Positions 1-4,990 of a stretch of 6,954 nucleotides of DNA are shown here, in pieces. Position numbers and translations under genes: made by a program. Each line of letters begins with the position of its first letter. The stretch's first letter is position 1. A model generated the notes under the pieces. That model had not been told where the DNA came from, made no database searches, and saw only the letters and a program-made list of their open reading frames with translations. Origin of the DNA: Clostridiales bacterium (GTDB lineage: Bacteria; Bacillota; Clostridia; Oscillospirales; Oscillospiraceae); contig JAHZEE010000090.1 of assembly GCA_019421975.1 (NCBI GenBank), positions 1 through 6,954 on the forward strand. The letters run 5' to 3'.

Positions 1-1419
1 CTCCATAACCGGAAGTTCAATCCGGATCTCCAGGCCGCCGTCCGGCCCATTTTGCGCGGTGATTGTCCCACCCATGCGCTGTACGGCGCTGGCAACGATG
101 GCCAGACCAAGCCCGCTGCCCCGGTTCGGGGCCCGGCGTGCCGGATCGCTCCGGTAAAAGACCTCAAACAGCCGCGGCAGTGCCTCCGGCGGCACGCCGG
201 GCCCGTCGTCGGCAAAGCACAGCAGGCAGGTCTTATCCCTGCGCTCCAGACTGATCCGGACGGTTGCGGTGGGCCCGTCTTTGTACTTCAGGCTGTTTTC
301 CAGAATGTTGGTCATAATCCGCTCCACCTGCAGCGGATCGGCCCAGATGGACGCGGACGCCAGCTCCGTCTCGATGCGCAGCCCCTTTTCCGCAGATTCC
401 TCCCGCATGCTGCAGACCATATCCGCGATTTTCTCATCCAGCCGCAGGGGACGCGGTGCGTCCGGCTCCTCCCCCAGCTCCATCTTTGAGAACAGGAACA
501 GCTGTGAAACCATGTGCTCCAGCTCCTCCGCCTTGGTCCTGATGGTATCCAGATACCGCCGCTGCGCCTCCGGCGTCTTCGCCACCCCGTCGAGCAGCCC
601 CTCCACATAGGCCTGGATGGAGGTCAGCGGCGAACGGATATCGTGGGAGATTCCCGCAATCAGCTCCTTCCGGCTCTGTTCCTGCTGCTGGAGCAGCGTG
701 ACCGACCGCTTCAGGTGGCCCGCCATCTCGTTAAAATCTGCGCAGACCGGCAGAAACTCATCGTCTCTGTCATAACAGATCCGGTGATCCAGATTGCCGT
801 CCCACAGCGCATGGACGCCATCAGACAAGATGTGCAGCGGCGTCTCAATGCGCCGGAATACAAACCGGGTGAGAAAGCGGTTTGTGAGAAAAATGGACAG
901 GCCCACCGTCAGAACGAGCAGAAGCGCTGACAAGACCAGCAAAACCTTCAGCTCTGAGTAAGTCTGCCGGCCGCTGCTGCCGCCCAGCAGGCAGACCGTG
1001 TAATCCGTCCCGCCGGCCTTCCCCTGCCAGGTGTAGAGGCTGCGGCCATTCTGAGTAATCGTGATCTCCCCCGAAAGCCGCTCTGCGGCGGAGAGCAGGG
1101 CGCTGTCGCCCGGCTCCGCGGCTCCATACTGATACAGGATTTTCCCCTCAGCGCGCACCTGTACAGACAGTCCGTTGCTCTGCAGCAGCGGGTCCAGCGA
1201 GGTGAGATCGGCGCCGTGCTCCAGCTTGTGTTCGACAACCTCCGTGATCGCCATACTGGCCCGCTCGAAATCCTCCCGGTCGTGAATTCCGATCCCCGCG
1301 CCGTTGATCAGCGCCAGCCAGATAAAGCCGATGCAGAACAGCCCCACCAGCAGGGTGATCGCGACCGGGACCACAATCATCAAAACATTTGAGACAATGA
1401 GCCGCTTTTTTATGGTCAT
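1..1419 (-). CDS. Membrane sensor histidine kinase (C-terminus cut by window edge)
   Basis: The reading frame is open for 473 codons from an ATG at 1419 to base 1, with no stop, so the gene is partial. A strong GAGGGGGAG ribosome site lies about 7 bases before the ATG. Seen in order: membrane segment 1 (residues about 11-38), an extracytoplasmic sensor region (about 40-155), membrane segment 2 (about 157-179), a HAMP-like linker (about 180-240), a HisKA domain with ISHDIRSPLTSIQ and phospho-acceptor His259, and an HATPase domain with N box NILENS (371-376), G1 box DDGPGVP (404-410) and G2 box GSGLGLAI (434-441). All catalytic boxes are intact. Family knowledge says it autophosphorylates and passes phosphate to a response regulator. 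The resemblance is to VanS/BaeS-type kinases. No response regulator is in the window, and the gene upstream is a transporter. The stimulus is unknown. Only a few residues should be missing, since the HATPase domain is almost complete. Confidence 0.95.
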   Translation of the reverse strand, partial: MTIKKRLIVSNVLMIVVPVAITLLVGLFCIGFIWLALINGAGIGIHDREDFERASMAITEVVEHKLEHGADLTSLDPLLQSNGLSVQVRAEGKILYQYGAAEPGDSALLSAAERLSGEITITQNGRSLYTWQGKAGGTDYTVCLLGGSSGRQTYSELKVLLVLSALLLVLTVGLSIFLTNRFLTRFVFRRIETPLHILSDGVHALWDGNLDHRICYDRDDEFLPVCADFNEMAGHLKRSVTLLQQQEQSRKELIAGISHDIRSPLTSIQAYVEGLLDGVAKTPEAQRRYLDTIRTKAEELEHMVSQLFLFSKMELGEEPDAPRPLRLDEKIADMVCSMREESAEKGLRIETELASASIWADPLQVERIMTNILENSLKYKDGPTATVRISLERRDKTCLLCFADDGPGVPPEALPRLFEVFYRSDPARRAPNRGSGLGLAIVASAVQRMGGTITAQNGPDGGLEIRIELPVME

Positions 1420-1501
1420 GGTCTACTCCCCCTCGCCATATTTTCCGCTCTGATCCTACCATATTGCCAGACGCCATTCTTAAACAGGAGATAAAAAGAT
1501 C
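1420..1501. other. Spacer between transporter and kinase genes
   Basis: These 82 bases separate the transporter stop from the kinase start. They hold the kinase ribosome site. There is a weak stem (GAGAT, loop, ATCTC) just after the transporter stop, but no GC-rich hairpin with a T-run. Near TATGGT I see only poor -35 candidates. This supports read-through from the transporter into the kinase, although a weak separate promoter cannot be excluded. Confidence 0.4.
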
Positions 1502-2743
1502 TCACGCCTCGTCTGTCCGCGGCACGGATGCGCAGAGATACAGCGGGATGGCGGCCAGCTGGGCCGTCACCGAGACGGCCACCATGGCCGGCAGGCTCAC
1601 ATCGTAGAGGACGCCCATCAGCCAACTGCCCAAAAACCAGGCCACGCCGAAGGCGCACTCAAACAGGCCATAGCCGGTGGCCCGGCTGTCCCTGGGCACC
1701 ATACTTGTGACAGCCGCCTTCAAAATGGACTCCTGAGCCCCCATTCCCACGCCCCAGAGGGCGATCCCCAGCAGAAGCATCGGCGTTGTGTGAAAACAGA
1801 AAATGCAGATGGCAAGCGGCGCTGAGAGAAGCGTCGACCAGCACAGGACCCGCACGCCCTTTTTGTCATACAGAAGGCCAAACACCAGCGCCGCCACGGC
1901 GTCCACCAGCATGGCGCCGGCGTAGAGCAGGGGCAGCGTGCCCGTGTTCACCAGAGAGGCCGTCTCCGCCAGGCCCGCACCCAGGGCAATATCGGAGCTG
2001 GAGATGTGCATGAGGATGATCGAATAGTCGATAAATCCAAAGGCAAACAGGCTGATGCCTGCAATATAGAGCAAAAACGGCCGTTTCATCCTGAACGGCA
2101 CGGACATCTTTTCCTGCGGCTCAAAGCGCTCCGGTGCGGGGAATTTGCGCCGTGTCACCAGCAGAAGCAGCATGGTGATGGCCCCCGGCACCGCCAGCGC
2201 CGCAAAGCAGACGGCATAGGTCTCAAAGACAGTGCCCTCCGTCCTGCAGAGCATCACCAGATAGAGGAGCACCGGCCCCAAAAACGCGCCGATCTGATCC
2301 AGCACCTCCTGGATGCCGAAGCTCTTGCCCACGCCCTCCTGAGAGGCGGCAAAGGACAAAAGCGTGTCCTTTGCCGGCTTTTTGATGGCCTTGCCCATCC
2401 GCTGAATCACCAGCAGCAGGCAGGCCCACACCCAGCCGTGCTCCCCCACCAGCGCCAGCGCGGGGACTGCCAGCACATCCAGGGCGTAGCCAATGATCGT
2501 CATGGGCCAGTAGCGTCCGGTTCTGTCGGTGATCCTGCCAAAGACATAGCGCAGGGAGTATCCGATCAGCTCCCCCAGTCCGGAGATAAATCCGATCGTT
2601 CCCGCCGAGGCGCCCAGTGCAAAGAGATAGGCGCCCCGGATGCTGGAAGCCCCCTCGTGGGTCATATCCGAGAAGAGACTGACCACGCCGAACAGCAGCA
2701 GAAACCGCATCGCCTGGGAGAGCCGTTTTCTGCCGCCCGTCAC
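1502..2743 (-). CDS. MFS transporter, 12 membrane segments, probable efflux
   Basis: This is a major facilitator superfamily membrane transporter of 413 residues from the preferred GTG start at 2743, a normal MFS length. About 12 hydrophobic segments fall in two halves around a charged central loop (FEPQEKMSVPFRMKR). The MFS signature appears as GRITDRTGR after segment 2 and in degenerate form as GLLYDKKG after segment 8. An acidic SDMTHEG motif follows segment 1, and RMGKAIKKPAKD follows segment 4. The GTG start overlaps the marR stop as GTGA, and AGGGG lies about 8 bases upstream. An ATG at 2809 would lengthen the overlap to 70 bases and lacks a good ribosome site. MarR plus MFS gene pairs usually encode drug or toxic-compound export under local repression. 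The substrate cannot be read from the sequence, so efflux is inference. Confidence 0.93.
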   Translation of the reverse strand: MTGGRKRLSQAMRFLLLFGVVSLFSDMTHEGASSIRGAYLFALGASAGTIGFISGLGELIGYSLRYVFGRITDRTGRYWPMTIIGYALDVLAVPALALVGEHGWVWACLLLVIQRMGKAIKKPAKDTLLSFAASQEGVGKSFGIQEVLDQIGAFLGPVLLYLVMLCRTEGTVFETYAVCFAALAVPGAITMLLLLVTRRKFPAPERFEPQEKMSVPFRMKRPFLLYIAGISLFAFGFIDYSIILMHISSSDIALGAGLAETASLVNTGTLPLLYAGAMLVDAVAALVFGLLYDKKGVRVLCWSTLLSAPLAICIFCFHTTPMLLLGIALWGVGMGAQESILKAAVTSMVPRDSRATGYGLFECAFGVAWFLGSWLMGVLYDVSLPAMVAVSVTAQLAAIPLYLCASVPRTDEA

Positions 2744-3210
2744 CGTGCCCGCCCCTGGCGCACCCGCCGGCTCATCTGCGGAAACTCCGCCTTGCTCTCC
2801 TCCTTGCATCGCTGATAGAGCCTGGAGAGCAGCTCTGCAAAGGTCTGCCGCTCCTCCTCAGAAAGCGGTTCGAGCAGCCACTCATAGAACATCGCCTCTA
2901 TATGGGCCTTGGATTGCTTCAGCCCCTCGGCCCGCTCCGTGGCAAACAAAAGCTGGCTGCGCCCGTCCGCGGGATTCTCCCGGCGCAGCAGATAGCCCTT
3001 GGCCTCCAGGCCGGCGGTCTGCCGTGCCACCGCCCCCTTGTCCAGTCCGAGAATCCTGCAGACGCCCGCCTGGGTGATGCCCGGATTCTTCCGAATCACA
3101 TGGAGCACATCCAGTTCCCCGGTTCCAATGCCGTCTGCCCGCAGCGTGCGAACGGTAAACTTGCTGACCTCTCTGGCTATTTTTGTGATCTCTCTCTTTG
3201 TGATATCCAT
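2740..3210 (-). CDS. MarR-family transcriptional regulator
   Basis: This is a 156-residue winged helix-turn-helix repressor of the MarR family, a typical length. The N-terminal helix (about 1-35) and the C-terminal helices (about 105-140) would form the dimer interface. The recognition region runs through TQAGVCRILGLDKGAVARQT, and the wing carries the hallmark NPADGRS. The ATG at 3210 is chosen because GGGGAGGT lies just upstream. A TTG five codons earlier, at 3225, falls within the T-run of the preceding hairpin and is unlikely. The stop overlaps the transporter start as GTGA, so the two are probably translationally coupled. The promoter at 3251-3280 overlaps a perfect palindrome, which suggests autorepression of the whole marR-transporter(-kinase) operon. 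Family members release DNA on binding small aromatic ligands or on oxidation. The ligand here is unknown. Confidence 0.93.
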   Translation of the reverse strand: MDITKREITKIAREVSKFTVRTLRADGIGTGELDVLHVIRKNPGITQAGVCRILGLDKGAVARQTAGLEAKGYLLRRENPADGRSQLLFATERAEGLKQSKAHIEAMFYEWLLEPLSEEERQTFAELLSRLYQRCKEESKAEFPQMSRRVRQGRAR

Positions 3211-3223
3211 GGTTACCTCCCCC

Positions 3224-3263
3224 AAAAAAGATGTGGTATCATCCAGATGGATGATACCACATC
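3224..3263 (-). terminator. Intrinsic terminator of the small HTH cassette
   Basis: Read on the minus strand, the palindrome folds into a 15-17-bp hairpin with a 4-base loop, followed at once by TTTTTT (3229-3224). It starts about 14 bases after the stop of the sigma-like gene. This is a textbook Rho-independent terminator for transcripts arriving from upstream. Transcripts from the marR promoter start near the centre of the palindrome and would not form the hairpin. Confidence 0.65.
3230..3263 (-). promoter_or_regulatory. Perfect 34-bp palindrome, probable MarR operator
   Basis: The arms GATGTGGTATCATCC (3230-3244) and its exact reverse complement (3249-3263) flank a 4-base centre, AGAT. 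Two more A:T pairs extend each arm. The palindrome covers the -10 box and the predicted start site of the marR promoter, where MarR-family dimers commonly bind to block polymerase. Each arm also contains a smaller dyad (GATG, 6 bases, CATC), so two dimers could bind side by side. The operator role is inference from position and symmetry. Confidence 0.65.
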
Positions 3264-3280
3264 TTCTTTAGGGCTGTCAA
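3251..3280 (-). promoter_or_regulatory. Sigma-A-type promoter of the marR operon
   Basis: On the minus strand the -35 box TTGACA (3280-3275) is a perfect match, and the -10 box TATCAT (3256-3251) differs from consensus at one base. The spacer is 18 bp. The -35 box contains the TGA stop of the upstream helix-turn-helix gene. Transcription should start near 3244, giving a leader of about 34 bases before the marR ATG. Confidence 0.75.
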
Positions 3281-3519
3281 TACCGCAAAAAGCGGCGCAT
3301 CCTGGTCTCCCCGCGCTTGATGGTCCGCCAGACCGTCGTCTTATTGACCCCGTACTCCTGGGCCAGCTGCGTAATGGTCTTCTGCTCCAGATAGTACCCC
3401 ACAATGGCCCGGCGCTGGTGCTCTGTCAGCTCATTGGCAATGACATTCGCAACGCGCTGGCGCTGGACCCGCCGGCTCATATAAGGGCCGGCATACCCTT
3501 CATACAGTGTATTTTTCAT
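3277..3519 (-). CDS. Small sigma-70 region 4-like helix-turn-helix protein
   Basis: This is an 80-residue basic protein. ELTEHQRRAIVGYYLEQK (about 30-47) leads into a helix-turn-helix, TITQLAQEYGVNKTTVWRTIKR (about 48-69), and the protein ends RMRRFLRY. The pattern matches sigma factor region 4, which recognises -35 boxes, but no region 2 is present. It is therefore more likely a DNA-binding or sigma-like accessory protein than a full sigma factor. The start is uncertain: ATG 3519 has AAAGGGG at a longer than ideal distance, while ATG 3540 would add seven residues with a poorer ribosome site. Either start overlaps the end of the upstream gene, suggesting coupled translation. The TGA stop lies in the -35 box of the marR promoter. 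The target is unknown. Confidence 0.75.
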   Translation of the reverse strand: MKNTLYEGYAGPYMSRRVQRQRVANVIANELTEHQRRAIVGYYLEQKTITQLAQEYGVNKTTVWRTIKRGETRMRRFLRY

Positions 3520-3733
3520 TTCGCCAATAACCCCTTTCATAATATCGTTCCGTCAGTTCTGCCAGCTCATTGGTTTGGCGCAGCAGCTCTGTAAGCATTG
3601 CAATACGCCTCTGCAGAGAAAAACACACCGCCGGTTCCTCCGCCCGCCGCAGCTGACACCGCAGGGTCCGCAGACGACTGCGCAGCAGCTCCGCCGATTC
3701 GCGGTACTCGGCCGATAGCTCCAATAGGGTCAC
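3500..3733 (-). CDS. Small coiled-coil protein of unknown function
   Basis: From GTG 3733 this gene encodes 77 residues, almost entirely helical by appearance. Leucine- and arginine-rich heptads run through residues 3-60 (AEYRESAELLRSRL, then SLQRRIAMLTELLRQTNELAELT), and the protein ends ERYYERGYWRNEKYTV. GGAGGT lies about 7 bases before the GTG. This start makes a GTGA overlap with the 38-codon frame upstream. An ATG at 3820 also has AGGAGG upstream, but the extra 29 residues are a glycine-rich run that looks like a shadow of the other frame. The 3' end overlaps the sigma-like gene. I recall similar proteins next to small sigma-like genes in gut Clostridia, but no function is known to me. 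A partner or anti-sigma-like role would be speculation. Confidence 0.7.
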   Translation of the reverse strand: MTLLELSAEYRESAELLRSRLRTLRCQLRRAEEPAVCFSLQRRIAMLTELLRQTNELAELTERYYERGYWRNEKYTV

Positions 3734-3846
3734 CGTGCCACCTCCATCTCCTCTGCGACCCGCAAATGCGGATGCACCAGAGCGGAGGCCAAGTGTTCCA
3801 AGCAGCCCTCCCACCCCCATGTGGAATCCTCCTGGTTCTGTTGCAT
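3730..3846 (-). CDS. Putative 38-residue small protein
   Basis: ATG 3846 opens a 38-codon frame starting MQQNQEDSTWGWEGCLEHL and ending in AEEMEVAR. Its TGA overlaps the GTG start of the coiled-coil gene as GTGA, the same coupling seen between marR and the transporter. Most codons end in G or C, as in neighbouring genes, and the product looks like an acidic helical peptide rather than random low-complexity sequence. GGGG lies 8 bases before the ATG and AAGGAG somewhat further. The AGGAGG at 3828-3833 falls within its own codons and could serve the competing ATG at 3820. It resembles no family I recognise. Confidence 0.45.
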   Translation of the reverse strand: MQQNQEDSTWGWEGCLEHLASALVHPHLRVAEEMEVAR

Positions 3847-3987
3847 ACCCGTTTCCCCGCTCCTTAATTACCAGTTTCTTCCATATAATTTACTACACGA
3901 TTTGTGTGATGTCAAGTTCTAATTTCCAGAATGTACTTTACTTTCCATATTTTGTATGTTATCGTTTGAACAAGGAGGATCGACTCT
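3847..3987. promoter_or_regulatory. AT-rich divergent control region
   Basis: This intergenic region is clearly more AT-rich than its surroundings and separates the small minus-strand cassette from the XRE regulator. It contains the cassette promoter (3887-3915), a short dyad at 3895-3907, and two copies of TTCCATAT (3879-3886 and 3943-3950). AAGGAGG (3972-3978) is the ribosome site of the XRE gene. I found no convincing sigma-A promoter for the XRE gene itself. Confidence 0.55.
3887..3915 (-). promoter_or_regulatory. Promoter of the small HTH cassette
   Basis: On the minus strand there is a perfect -35 box TTGACA (3915-3910), a 17-bp spacer, and a -10 box TAAATT (3892-3887) matching 4 of 6 consensus bases. 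The spacer holds an imperfect dyad, ACAC-GATTT-GTGT on the plus strand (3895-3907). A repressor such as the divergently encoded XRE protein could bind there. The dyad arms are only 4 bp, so the operator idea is weak. Confidence 0.55.
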
Positions 3988-4335
3988 ATGTTAGGAATGC
4001 GCATTGCTGCACTACGGCATAAAGCTGGGCTAACCCAAAAGCAGTTGGCAAATTTACTGTCTGTCAGTCCGAGCGCGATCGGGATGTATGAGCAGGGACG
4101 CCGGGAGCCATCCGCAGAGCAGCTTGTCGCTGCAGCGCATCTCTTTGGGGTCTCCACAGATTATCTTTTGACGGGTACCCCGACGAGCGCAGATCAGCCG
4201 GTTCTCTCAGCGCTGTATCAGCAGGCGGAGCAGGCCTCCAGTCCCTATACGCTCCGATGCCCGGATGGTACTGAGGTCCCGCTGGATCGTCAGATGGTTG
4301 CCCTTCTCTTCTCCGCTGCCACCGGAGAGCCTTGA
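3988..4335 (+). CDS. XRE-family helix-turn-helix regulator
   Basis: This 115-residue protein has an N-terminal Cro/CI-type helix-turn-helix at about residues 4-62. LTQKQLANLLSVSPSAIGMYEQGRREPS carries the classic Q17, A21, S27, Y34 and E35-Q-G pattern, followed by LFGVSTDYLLTG. The C-terminal 50 residues are short and of unknown role, with no protease or metal motif visible. AAGGAGG lies 9 bases before the ATG. The gene diverges from the three-gene HTH cassette, so by analogy with phage and cassette repressors it may control that promoter and its own. The target is inferred from position only. Its TGA stop lies inside the -35 box of the tadA promoter. Confidence 0.9.
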   Translation: MLGMRIAALRHKAGLTQKQLANLLSVSPSAIGMYEQGRREPSAEQLVAAAHLFGVSTDYLLTGTPTSADQPVLSALYQQAEQASSPYTLRCPDGTEVPLDRQMVALLFSAATGEP

Positions 4336-4360
4336 CCTTTCTCCCTTTCTGCCGTATGAT
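4332..4360 (+). promoter_or_regulatory. Promoter of tadA
   Basis: TTGACC (4332-4337) and TATGAT (4355-4360) are separated by exactly 17 bp, each one base from consensus. The predicted start is near 4367, leaving a leader of about 19 bases that carries AGGAGG. The -35 box includes the TGA stop of the XRE gene, so tadA can be expressed independently of that regulator. Confidence 0.75.
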
Positions 4361-4385
4361 AACGCTGCGACAGGAGGGAATGCGG

Positions 4386-4862
4386 ATGCAGGACGAACGC
4401 TTTATGCAGCAGGCACTGGCACTGGCCCGCGAGGCAGCCGACGAGGGAGAGGTCCCCGTTGGCTGCATTATCGTACAGGACGGGGCCGTCATCGGACAAG
4501 GGCGCAACCGCCGGGAGACCGGCCGGTCTGCGCTGGCCCACGCAGAGCTGGAGGCCATCGACATGGCCTGCCGCCACCTGGGCGGCTGGCGGCTCTGGCA
4601 GGCAACCCTCTATGTGACCCTGGAGCCCTGCCCCATGTGCGCAGGCGCCATCATCAACGCGCGCCTGCCCCGGGTGGTCATCGGGGCCATGGACCCAAAG
4701 GCCGGCTCGTGCGGCTCGGTCATCAATCTGTTTGACCTCCCCTACAACCACCGTCCCTCCGTCACCCGCGGGGTGCTGGAGGCCGAGTGCGCCGAGACGC
4801 TTCGGGCGTTTTTCCGGGCGCTCCGCGGGCGTCGGAAGGCTGATTCCCTCGATCTGGAATAA
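4386..4862 (+). CDS. tadA: tRNA-specific adenosine deaminase TadA
   Basis: This cytoplasmic enzyme deaminates adenosine-34 to inosine in the tRNA anticodon wobble position (tRNA-Arg ACG in most bacteria). The 158-residue product is close to the usual bacterial length. The cytidine-deaminase fold is intact. HAE (52-54) supplies the zinc ligand His52 and the proton-shuttle Glu54, and PCPMCAGAI supplies zinc ligands Cys82 and Cys85. EVPVGCIIV (22-30) and the N-R-R-E stretch (41-44) are also typical, as is the DPKAG-CGS segment. ATG 4386 is preferred because AGGAGG ends 8 bases before it. The ATG two codons earlier, at 4380, is too close to that site. The gene has its own promoter and a terminator directly after its stop, so it appears monocistronic. 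Nothing odd is visible. Confidence 0.97.
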   Translation: MQDERFMQQALALAREAADEGEVPVGCIIVQDGAVIGQGRNRRETGRSALAHAELEAIDMACRHLGGWRLWQATLYVTLEPCPMCAGAIINARLPRVVIGAMDPKAGSCGSVINLFDLPYNHRPSVTRGVLEAECAETLRAFFRALRGRRKADSLDLE

Positions 4863-4865
4863 ACC

Positions 4866-4896
4866 GGGCGGGCACATCCGATGTGCCCGCCCTTCT
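4866..4896 (+). terminator. Rho-independent terminator after tadA
   Basis: GGGCGGGCACATC (4866-4878) and its exact reverse complement (4880-4892) flank a single C, forming a very stable GC-rich hairpin with a tiny loop. It begins four bases after the tadA stop and is followed by TTCTT. The short T-run is weaker than ideal, but the position and stem strength fit termination. Confidence 0.75.
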
Positions 4897-4927
4897 TGCG
4901 CTTCCTGGATTTGGGCGGGGCGCTTAC

Positions 4928-4962
4928 TTGCCTTTTTGGTCGCCTTATGGTACACTTTGTAC
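4928..4962 (+). promoter_or_regulatory. Promoter of the double-MerR gene with overlapping dyad
   Basis: TTGCCT (4928-4933), a 17-bp spacer and TACACT (4951-4956) form a moderate sigma-A promoter. A perfect dyad GTACA-CTT-TGTAC (4950-4962) covers the -10 box. MerR-type autoregulation at such a site is plausible, but the spacer is the normal 17 bp and not the 19-20 bp typical of MerR-activated promoters, so repression fits better than activation. AAGGAG (4975-4980) is the ribosome site. Confidence 0.5.
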
Positions 4963-4990
4963 ATACTTTATGCTGAAGGAGTGTCCCTGG

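Noticed and set aside
1502..2809. Transporter start at ATG 2809
   Set aside because: It lacks a good ribosome site and overlaps marR by 70 bases. GTG 2743 has AGGGG upstream and a GTGA junction, and the first membrane segment begins shortly after it.
2006..2815. Long plus-strand frame of 269 codons
   Set aside because: It lies opposite the transporter gene, and its product is rich in His, Gln and Arg with no recognisable fold. It is an antisense shadow of a GC-rich gene.
3230..3263. Palindrome as a recombination or attachment site
   Set aside because: No integrase, transposase or second copy is visible. Its position over a promoter and before a T-run is better explained by operator and terminator roles.
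2902..3594. Plus-strand frame of 230 codons
   Set aside because: It is antisense to marR and the small HTH genes, crosses the operator palindrome and has no ribosome site. The minus-strand genes explain the codon pattern.
3500..3820. 106-codon version of the coiled-coil gene from ATG 3820
   Set aside because: The AGGAGG before it is attractive, but the added residues are glycine-rich with poor codon use. GTG 3733 has its own GGAGGT and couples to the 38-codon frame. It is not fully excluded.
3847..3987. Riboswitch or structured RNA leader upstream of the XRE gene
   Set aside because: The region is AT-rich with only short dyads, and no known riboswitch core or terminator/antiterminator pair was recognised.
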